DNA from: Solirubrobacterales bacterium 70-9
GTDB taxonomy: Bacteria > Actinomycetota > Thermoleophilia > Solirubrobacterales > 70-9
Length of the DNA: 21,713 nucleotides
Reading direction: 5' to 3'
Assembly: GCA_001898095.1 (NCBI GenBank)
Contig: MKSH01000268.1
Span: 9,108 to 30,820, forward strand
Position 1 is the stretch's first letter, and the number at the start of each line of letters is the position of its first letter. Below the pieces are notes generated by a model. It had not been told where the DNA came from and ran no database searches. It was given only the letters and a program-made list of their open reading frames with translations. The translations under genes were made by a program, and so were the position numbers. Positions 6,998-12,290 of the stretch are shown here, piece after piece.

Positions 6998-7027
6998 AAG
7001 CTACGTCTTTGAGGTGGCCGACGTCAA
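6998..7027 (-). promoter_or_regulatory. Sigma-70-type promoter for the IHF gene
   Basis: Read on the minus strand, TTGACG (7027-7022) is followed by 18 bases and then TAGCTT (7003-6998), a good match to housekeeping -35/-10 boxes. Transcription would start near 6991, leaving a leader of about 130 bases. Confidence 0.6.
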
Positions 7028-7171
7028 CCCGAGATCAGCGCAATGACGCCCGGCCCGGTCGCTAAGAGCAACATTTTCGGACGGCCCTCGAGAGGGTCCC
7101 GATCCGAAGAAGTCTGAAACTACCCCCAGCGGGGGATGTCAACTGCTGGTTAAGGGGCGGTAACAGGTTCT
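7028..7171. other. Intergenic stretch between the oxoamine synthase and the IHF promoter
   Basis: Together with the IHF leader this makes a gene-free gap of about 310 bases. It holds a perfect CCCCC-AGC-GGGGG hairpin (7123-7135) directly next to TTGACA read on the minus strand (7142-7137), with TAGTTT 14 bases further on, a spacing shorter than usual for a promoter. It also holds a weaker hairpin, CGGA...TCCG enclosing CCCTC/GAGGG (about 7078-7106). No T-run follows any of these in either direction, so I cannot call a terminator for the synthase gene. Confidence 0.35.
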
Positions 7172-8428
7172 TTAAACGCGAGGGAGCTCCGGGAACTCCG
7201 AAATCGTCTTCTCGATCGTCGCCAAGGCGGCGTCGAGTTGCTCGCGCGTGTGGGTCGCCATCAGGCTCGTCCGCAGGAGCGCGCCGCCCGGCGGGACCGC
7301 CGGATGGATCGCCACGTTGGTGTAGACGCCGGCCTCGAAGAGCGCCTTCCAGAGGAGCACCGCCTGCCAGTCGTCGCCGACGACGACCGGGACCACCGGG
7401 GTGGTGGCGACGCGGCCGTCGGGCAGCGTCCCCGGCTCGACCACCTGGAGGCCGAGCGAGCGCAGGCCTTCGCGTAGGTAGGAGGCGTTGCCGAGCAGGC
7501 GCTCGAACAGCTCCGGGCCCTCGGCGCGGATCACCCGCAGCGCCGCCAGCGCGGCGCCGACCGCGGCGGGCACCGCCGAGGCGCTGAAGATGAAGGCGCG
7601 CGAGGAGACCCGCAGGTACTCGATCACGTCGGCCGGGCCGACGATGAAGCCGCCGCAGGAGGCGAGGCTCTTGGAGAAGGTCCCCATCCGCAGGTCGACC
7701 TGCTCCTCGAGCCCGAAGAGCTCCGAGGCGCCGGCGCCGCGGGCGCCGAGCACGCCGGCCCCGTGCGCCTCGTCGACCATCAGCCGCGCGCCGTAGGTGC
7801 GGCAGAGGTCGACGATCCGTGGGAGGTCGGGGACGTCGCCCTCCATCGAGAAGACGCCGTCGACGACGACCAGGATGCCGCCGCCGTCCTCCGCCGCCCG
7901 TCCCAGCATCTTCTCCAGTTTGTCCATCTTGTTGTGACGGAACGGGCGCAGTTTCGCGCCGGAGATGCGGACGCCGTCGAGGATCGAGGCGTGGTCGCCG
8001 GAATCGCAGATCACCGTGTCGGCGGGGCCGAGGATCGTCCCGATCGCGCCCACGTTGGCCTGGTAGCCGGTGGTGAAGACGATCGCGTCGTCGGTGCCCA
8101 TCCATTCGGCGAGCTCGCGCTCGAGGTCGAGGTGGAGCGGCGTGGTGCCGTTGAGGAGGCGCGAGCCGGTCACCCCGGTGCCGTAGGTCTCGAGCGCCTC
8201 GCGGGCCGCCTCCTTCACCCGCGGGTCGCCGGTCAGCCCGAGGTAGTTGTTGGAGCCGAGCATGATCGTCTCCCGTCCCTCCATCTCGACCACCGGGCCG
8301 GCCTGCGAGGTGAGCAGGCGGAAGTAGGGGAGAAGGTCGTGCTCTTTGGCGGCTTCCAGCTGCTCGAGCCGGTCGTGGCTGCGCGCCTTCTCGAAGACGT
8401 CGACGGGTGCTTTGGCGATCTCACTCAT
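7172..8428 (-). CDS. PLP-dependent alpha-oxoamine synthase (BioF/KBL/serine palmitoyltransferase family)
   Basis: A 418-residue cytosolic enzyme of the fold-type I family that condenses an amino acid with an acyl-CoA and releases CO2. Visible features: LGSNNYLGLTGDPRVKEAA (57-75), GSRLLNGTTPLHLDLE (88-103), His146 in DHASILDG that stacks on PLP, Asp219 and His222 in VDEAHGAG, and the Schiff-base Lys253 in GTFSKSLASCGG. Length is slightly above the 380-400 of BioF/KBL and fits bacterial serine palmitoyltransferase-like enzymes. The family cannot be split into 8-amino-7-oxononanoate synthase, glycine C-acetyltransferase or sphingoid-base synthase by eye, and no biotin or threonine-catabolism gene is adjacent. 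ATG at 8428 is chosen because TAGACT lies seven bases upstream and the open frame before it is random. It appears to be a single-gene leaderless unit. Confidence 0.88.
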   Translation of the reverse strand: MSEIAKAPVDVFEKARSHDRLEQLEAAKEHDLLPYFRLLTSQAGPVVEMEGRETIMLGSNNYLGLTGDPRVKEAAREALETYGTGVTGSRLLNGTTPLHLDLERELAEWMGTDDAIVFTTGYQANVGAIGTILGPADTVICDSGDHASILDGVRISGAKLRPFRHNKMDKLEKMLGRAAEDGGGILVVVDGVFSMEGDVPDLPRIVDLCRTYGARLMVDEAHGAGVLGARGAGASELFGLEEQVDLRMGTFSKSLASCGGFIVGPADVIEYLRVSSRAFIFSASAVPAAVGAALAALRVIRAEGPELFERLLGNASYLREGLRSLGLQVVEPGTLPDGRVATTPVVPVVVGDDWQAVLLWKALFEAGVYTNVAIHPAVPPGGALLRTSLMATHTREQLDAALATIEKTISEFPELPRV

Positions 8429-8435
8429 GCGCCGA

Positions 8436-8441
8436 AGTCTA
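8436..8441 (-). promoter_or_regulatory. -10 box TAGACT for the oxoamine synthase, likely leaderless
   Basis: On the minus strand TAGACT ends seven bases before the ATG at 8428, leaving no room for a leader or ribosome site. It is the same layout as at 5556 and 8525. Confidence 0.5.
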
Positions 8442-8462
8442 GGTCGAGCGGGGACGTAAAGG

Positions 8463-8483
8463 CCGCAAACCCGCAGTTTGCGG
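8463..8483. repeat. Perfect 8-bp dyad in the divergent intergenic region
   Basis: CCGCAAAC (8463-8470) and GTTTGCGG (8476-8483) are perfect inverted copies around CCGCA. The dyad sits between two divergent leaderless genes, upstream of both -10 boxes (about 22 bases from the synthase -10 box and 42 from the other). It could be an operator shared by both promoters; no regulator is identified. Confidence 0.45.
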
Positions 8484-8524
8484 GGTTCCCGGGCGAGCCC
8501 TCCGGACCCGACCACACCCCTCGC

Positions 8525-8530
8525 TAGATT
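8525..8530 (+). promoter_or_regulatory. -10 box TAGATT for the gene at 8538, likely leaderless
   Basis: TAGATT ends seven bases before the GTG start at 8538, and there is no ribosome-binding site. No clear -35 box is seen. Confidence 0.5.
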
Positions 8531-8537
8531 GGGTTCG

Positions 8538-8858
8538 GTGAGCGACCACCACCTTGATGGGGAGATCGTCGCCGAGGAAGACGCCGCCGCCGAGGACGCC
8601 GTCGCCCCGGTCCGCAGGCTTCCCGGCCCGGCGCCCGAAGCGGCGCTGGCGGTGCTGCGCCCGGAGATGAAGAGCGCCGCGATCGCCGCCGCGGGCGGGG
8701 TCCTGGCCGGCGCCGCCACCGTCGCCGCGGTGCGCGCGGTCTCCGCCGTCGGCTCGCGGGCGAGCTCCTCGCGCCGCCTCACCCGCCGGCGCCGCCCGGC
8801 GGGCAAGGTGATCGCCAGTCGCTCCTTCCTGGTCGACGTCCACCTGCTCGACCGTTAG
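8538..8858 (+). CDS. Small hypothetical protein with one hydrophobic segment
   Basis: A 106-residue protein of unrecognised family. The N-terminal 35 residues are acidic (DGEIVAEEDAAAEDAV), then comes an Ala/Gly-rich hydrophobic stretch (AAIAAAGGVLAGAATVAAV, about 47-65) that may be one membrane helix or an amphipathic surface helix. After that lies a strongly basic SRRLTRRRRPAGK segment and a final SFLVDVHLLDR. Positive charges after the helix suggest a cytoplasmic C-terminus. The GTG start is set by the -10 box seven bases upstream. Its TAG stop is immediately followed by the GTG of the glycosylase gene, so the two form an operon with probable translational coupling. Confidence 0.6.
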   Translation: MSDHHLDGEIVAEEDAAAEDAVAPVRRLPGPAPEAALAVLRPEMKSAAIAAAGGVLAGAATVAAVRAVSAVGSRASSSRRLTRRRRPAGKVIASRSFLVDVHLLDR

Positions 8859-9833
8859 GTGGGCGCACCCGCTTCGCTCGAGGTCGAGGTCCGGCCTCCC
8901 TCGCCGTTCCGGTTCGGCCGCGGCTCGACCGACCGCACCCTGCGGATCGAGCGCGGCGTCGCCACCCGCCTGCTGACCGTCGACTGCGCCCCGGTGCTCG
9001 CCCGCGCCTGGATGAAGGGACCGGGCCGGGTCGCCTTCCGCGCCGAGGCGGTCGACCCGGGGGCGCTCGCGTCCCACCGTGCCTGCGAGGAGCTGCGGCC
9101 CGCCGGCGAGGTCGAGCTGGGGACCGCGATCGAGCGGCTCCGCTTCGCCCTCGGCGTCGACGAGGACATGGGCGCCTTCCACCAGCGCTTCCGTCGTGAC
9201 CCGCTGCTCGGGCCGATCATCCGCCGCCGTCCCGACTTCCGCCCGAGCCGGCGGATCTGGCCCTGGGAGGCGCTCGCTGCCGCCGTCTGCGGGCAGCTGA
9301 TCGAGGCGCGCCGGGCGGCGACGATCGAGCGGCGCATCGTCGGCCGCTGGGGGACGAAACTGGGCGGACCCGGCCGCGGGGTCCTCCGCGACGTGCCGTC
9401 GCCGGCCCTGATCGCCGGCCGTGCCGCGTCCGAACTCCAGTCGATGGACCTCTCCGGCGCCCGCTCGATCGCCCTGCGCCGGCTCGCCCTCGACGTCGTC
9501 CGCGGCCGCTCCGACGTCGCCGACCGGGCCGACGACGCCCGCCTCCTGGCGGTCCCGGAAATCGGCCCCTGGACGGTCCAGTGCCTCGCCCTCTTCGGCC
9601 GCGGCGAAGCCGACTCGCTGCCCGCCGGGGACCTCGGCTACATCAAGCTCGTCGGCCACCTCGCCGGGCTCGGCCGGCGCGCCACCGTGCCCGAGGTCGA
9701 AGAGTTCTACGCGCCCTACGAGCCCTATCGCGGGCTGGTCGGCTCGCTCACCCTCTCCGGGCTCCACCGGGTGGTCGCGGAAGGCCCGCGGCTGCGCCTC
9801 GCGCCCGAAGCGCGGATCGACCGCGCCGCCTGA
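8859..9833 (+). CDS. AlkA-like DNA-3-methyladenine glycosylase (HhH-GPD family)
   Basis: A 324-residue base-excision repair protein that should cut alkylated bases from DNA. The N-terminal 100 residues resemble the AlkA accessory domain. The HhH-GPD domain follows, with WEALAAAVCGQLIEARRAAT (136-155), the helix-hairpin-helix turn VPEIGPWTVQCLALFGRGEA (232-251) and the catalytic Asp258 in PAGDLGYIK, which aligns with the GPD loop aspartate. Length is slightly above E. coli AlkA (282). The GTG start directly abuts the upstream stop with no ribosome site, implying coupling. Thermoleophilia carry several such glycosylases, so substrate preference is open. The gene ends convergent to the fliT-like gene seven bases away. 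Confidence 0.82.
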   Translation: MGAPASLEVEVRPPSPFRFGRGSTDRTLRIERGVATRLLTVDCAPVLARAWMKGPGRVAFRAEAVDPGALASHRACEELRPAGEVELGTAIERLRFALGVDEDMGAFHQRFRRDPLLGPIIRRRPDFRPSRRIWPWEALAAAVCGQLIEARRAATIERRIVGRWGTKLGGPGRGVLRDVPSPALIAGRAASELQSMDLSGARSIALRRLALDVVRGRSDVADRADDARLLAVPEIGPWTVQCLALFGRGEADSLPAGDLGYIKLVGHLAGLGRRATVPEVEEFYAPYEPYRGLVGSLTLSGLHRVVAEGPRLRLAPEARIDRAA

Positions 9834-9844
9834 GCGCGGCTCAG
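9830..9844. terminator. Perfect hairpin containing both convergent stop codons
   Basis: CTGAGC (9830-9835) and GCTCAG (9839-9844) are perfect inverted copies around GCG. The left arm contains the TGA of the glycosylase gene and the right arm the TGA of the minus-strand fliT-like gene. No T-run is present. Confidence 0.4.
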
Positions 9845-10164
9845 ACCCGGGCGCGGGCGTCGGCGGCGGCGGCGTAGGAGCGGGCCGCCTCGCGCTGCAG
9901 GTGGAGGCGCTGGAAGTCCTCCGAGGCGCCGGCGAGGACGCCGTCGAGCAGCGCCGTGATCTGGGTCTGGACGGTGGCGGCGCGCCGCAGCCAGGGGGCC
10001 GCCTCCTCCGGCGGCCGGCTCGGCAGGGTCGCCGCGATCCGGCCGCCCTCCTCGTAGAGCGGCGCCATCTCCTCCGGCCGACCCGCCCGGCAGAGCGCCA
10101 GCTCGGCGTCGGCCAGCTCGGCCAGCACGCGGTAGGGATCGATGCTCACGTTCGCCTCGCTCAC
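9841..10164 (-). CDS. FliT-like small helical flagellar protein
   Basis: A 107-residue, all-helical protein directly downstream of fliS. No strong family motif is visible: it has ALCRAGRPEEMAPLYEEGGR, then ATLPSRPPEEAAPWLRRAAT and a C-terminal helix with many Ala and Arg. In most bacteria the gene after fliS encodes the export chaperone FliT, which binds the FliD cap protein. The length, helical content and position fit that role, but the call rests mainly on context. GTG at 10164 overlaps the fliS stop (GTGA), which sets the start; the longer open frame upstream is only the end of fliS in another frame. Glutamate codons are mostly GAG, like the other cytosolic proteins here. Confidence 0.6.
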   Translation of the reverse strand: MSEANVSIDPYRVLAELADAELALCRAGRPEEMAPLYEEGGRIAATLPSRPPEEAAPWLRRAATVQTQITALLDGVLAGASEDFQRLHLQREAARSYAAAADARARV

Positions 10165-10589
10165 GCCACCGCGTCTCCGAGTGCCGTCCTCCGGCCCGCG
10201 CCCGCGCCGGGCGCCGCCGGCGCCGAGGCGAGCGTCGCCCACGACTCGCGCAGGCCGCCGAGCAGGACCGCCACGCGTTCGATCCGCTTCGCGTCGCGGT
10301 CGATCTGGGCGCGCAGCAGCTCGCGGTTGCAGAAGAGGTAGATGTCGCCCAGGTGGGCGGCGATCTCACCCGCCTCGAAGTCGAGGGTCGCCAGCAGCTC
10401 GTCGAGGATCGCCCCGGCGCGGCCGAGCGCGGTCCCGGCGGCGGCGGCGTCGCCCTCGCGGGTCGCCGCGGCGGCGCGGGCGAGGAATCGGCCGGCGCCG
10501 TCGTAGAGCATCACCACGAGGCGCTCCGGCGGCGCCGTCAGCACGCTGTTCTCCGCGTAGGCGCGGGAGGGGTCGCGGTAGGTGTTCAT
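10161..10589 (-). CDS. fliS: Flagellin export chaperone FliS
   Basis: A 142-residue cytosolic chaperone that keeps flagellin unfolded before export. The start reads MNTYRDPSRAYAENSVLTAP, followed by PERLVVMLYDGAGRFLARA, which is the classic FliS signature (YR-nnnI-TASP-LLLMLYDGAIR). The middle has LDFEAGEIAAHLGDIYLFCN, equivalent to the conserved NLY-YM segment. The C-terminal tail (from about 122) is Ala/Gly/Pro-rich and disordered. ATG at 10589 overlaps the fliD stop by four bases (ATGA). It sits between fliD and the fliT-like gene, the usual order. Confidence 0.93.
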   Translation of the reverse strand: MNTYRDPSRAYAENSVLTAPPERLVVMLYDGAGRFLARAAAATREGDAAAAGTALGRAGAILDELLATLDFEAGEIAAHLGDIYLFCNRELLRAQIDRDAKRIERVAVLLGGLRESWATLASAPAAPGAGAGRRTALGDAVA

Positions 10590-11905
10590 CGGCCGAGGCT
10601 TTCGAGCTGGCCCTTCAGCCATTCCGACTGCGACTTCGCCTTCGCCAACGCCGATTCCATCGCCGCGAACTGGGCCTTCAGCCGTTCTTCGCGGCGTTCG
10701 AGGCGTTCTTCCAGCGAGACCATCGATTCGCGCAGGGAGGTCGCTTCGGCGGTCGCCGCGCTGATCCGTTCGGCGAGGCCGCCGCCGGGGCGCGAGGCGG
10801 CGCTGACGATCGGTTCGAGCGCGGCGCCGAAGCCGCTTGCCCCGCTCAGCGTCGCCTTGGCGGCCAGCGGATTCGTCTGCAGCGCTTCGGCGAGCATCGC
10901 TTCGTTGAAGACGAGCAGGCCGCGGACCGAGTTCGAGGTCGCGGTGACGCCGGCGCTCGGCGCCCCGGTGCTGACCCCGAGCGCGGTGAGCCCGGATTCG
11001 GACAGCACCTGGCGCATCTGGCCGAGCAGCCCGGTCAGCGCCGAGTCACCGAACAGCACGCCGCGGTTCGCCTGTTCCTGGTTGGCCGGTTCGCGCACCG
11101 GTTCTTCCGCCAGCTTCGCCTGGATCGCTTCCACCGCGGCGTTGTAGGAGGTGACGAAGGCTTTCACCGCGGCGGTGATCGCGGTCGTGTTGGCGCCCGG
11201 TTCGCCGACGTTGATCGTCACCGCTTCGTGGGTGACGGCGGTGGCGGTCAGGGCGACGCCGGGGATCGCTTCGGCGAGGACGTTGGTGGCGGAGCTACCG
11301 GCGACGCCGTCGACGGTGTAGAGGGCGTCGAGCCCGGTGCGGCGCTTCGTTTCTTCCTCGCTGATCGCGGCGCCGGCGGCGCTGATCGTCGCGGCGCTGC
11401 CGGTGGTGCGGGAGGAGAGGACGAGCTTGCCGCCGACCGCGACCGCCGAGACTCCCGTTTCGGCGGTCGAGTTGATCGCCGACACGGCGTCGGCGAGCGT
11501 CGCCCCGGCGGTGAGGGAGACGGTCTTGCCACCGATCGTCAGCGTGCCCGCTTCGGCGCTTTCGGAGAAGGCGTACGTGCGCTGTTCGGCGCGGGCCAGC
11601 TGACTCACTTCCACCTGGTAGCCGCCCGGCCCGGCGCCGCCGGTCAGGGTCGCGGCGAGGCCGGCGGAGGAGGAGGTGACGGTCTGGACTTCCTTCCAGA
11701 GGGTCGGCGACTTCAGTCCTTCGAGTGCCGTGGCGACCGACTGCAGCTTGCCGAGGATCCCCTGCAGCGCCGTTTCGCGGGCCTTCACCCGGCCCTGCTG
11801 CAGTTCCAGCCGGGCGCGCGGCGCGGCTTCCACCTTCATCAGGTTTTCGACGATCGATTCGACGTCGAGGCTGGAGCCGAGGCCGCTGATCGTGATCGGG
11901 GACAT
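10586..11905 (-). CDS. fliD: Flagellar filament cap protein FliD
   Basis: A 439-residue exported protein (HAP2) that caps the filament tip and folds incoming flagellin. The N-terminal region starts SPITISGLGSSLDVESIVEN with the typical GLGSGLDV-like motif, followed by a coiled region with LQSVATALEGLKSPTLW. The middle has repeated beta-rich segments (ADAVSAINSTAETGVSAVAV). The C-terminal helix ESMVSLEERLERREERLKAQ leads into the coiled-coil end. Length is in the normal range for compact FliDs. ATG at 11905 shares its A with the flaG stop (TGATG). Glutamate codons are strongly GAA-biased, as in FlgK and FlgL, unlike its neighbours fliS and the glycosyltransferase. Confidence 0.95.
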   Translation of the reverse strand: MSPITISGLGSSLDVESIVENLMKVEAAPRARLELQQGRVKARETALQGILGKLQSVATALEGLKSPTLWKEVQTVTSSSAGLAATLTGGAGPGGYQVEVSQLARAEQRTYAFSESAEAGTLTIGGKTVSLTAGATLADAVSAINSTAETGVSAVAVGGKLVLSSRTTGSAATISAAGAAISEEETKRRTGLDALYTVDGVAGSSATNVLAEAIPGVALTATAVTHEAVTINVGEPGANTTAITAAVKAFVTSYNAAVEAIQAKLAEEPVREPANQEQANRGVLFGDSALTGLLGQMRQVLSESGLTALGVSTGAPSAGVTATSNSVRGLLVFNEAMLAEALQTNPLAAKATLSGASGFGAALEPIVSAASRPGGGLAERISAATAEATSLRESMVSLEERLERREERLKAQFAAMESALAKAKSQSEWLKGQLESLGR

Positions 11906-12252
11906 CAGGCGGTCAACCTCCCGCTGGCGAAGTCGAAGACTTCGGCGGGTGCGACGGTGCGCAGGACGGCGCCGTTCACGTCGCGGAGCTCCACCCGCAG
12001 GGCGCCTTCCGGGTCGCGCTCGAAGCGCAGTTCGCGGCCCAGTTCGTGCAGGCGGGCGGCGGCGCGGGCGGCTGCCTGGACCTCGGCCCGCACCTGCGGC
12101 GGCGCCGCGGGTTCGCCCGCCGCGGCGAGATCGCGGGAGAAGCTAGCGTCGGCCACGCGGCCACCGCCGGCCTTGCCGGTGTTCGCCCCGGGGGCGTCGG
12201 GCGCGGGCCGCAGCGGCCCGATGCTGTCGATCCTCGAGTTGCCGAAATCCAT
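11905..12252 (-). CDS. flaG: FlaG family flagellar protein
   Basis: A 115-residue protein of the FlaG family, whose genes usually sit beside fliD and which affects filament length in some bacteria. The family domain is at the C-terminus: RELRFERDPEGALRVELRDV then NGAVLRTVAPAEVFDFASGR, matching the usual L-F-vde-tg-l-V-v-D--tgEViRqIPpEe- pattern. The N-terminal 50 residues are Gly/Ala/Pro-rich and probably disordered. ATG at 12252 lies 11 bases after the predicted sigma-28 -10 element, with only a weak ribosome site (TGGG). It is the first gene of the flaG-fliD-fliS-fliT-like unit and may also be read through from the glycosyltransferase, whose stop is 29 bases upstream. Confidence 0.85.
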   Translation of the reverse strand: MDFGNSRIDSIGPLRPAPDAPGANTGKAGGGRVADASFSRDLAAAGEPAAPPQVRAEVQAAARAAARLHELGRELRFERDPEGALRVELRDVNGAVLRTVAPAEVFDFASGRLTA

Positions 12253-12263
12253 GGCAGCCCAGG

Positions 12264-12290
12264 TAATCGTCCGCGCGCGCTCTAACTTGA
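12264..12290 (-). promoter_or_regulatory. Sigma-28 (FliA)-type promoter of the flaG-fliD operon
   Basis: On the minus strand TCAA (12290-12287) is followed by 15 bases and GACGATTA (12271-12264), then 11 bases and the flaG ATG. It resembles known FliA/SigD promoters (TAAA-N15-GCCGATAA) and matches the element at 15542-15568 in sequence, spacing and distance to the start codon. The -35 part overlaps the last codons and TAG stop of the glycosyltransferase gene. Confidence 0.6.

Noticed and set aside
7078..7106. Rho-independent terminator for the oxoamine synthase
   Set aside because: The hairpin is imperfect and is followed on the minus strand by AAAATG rather than a T-run.
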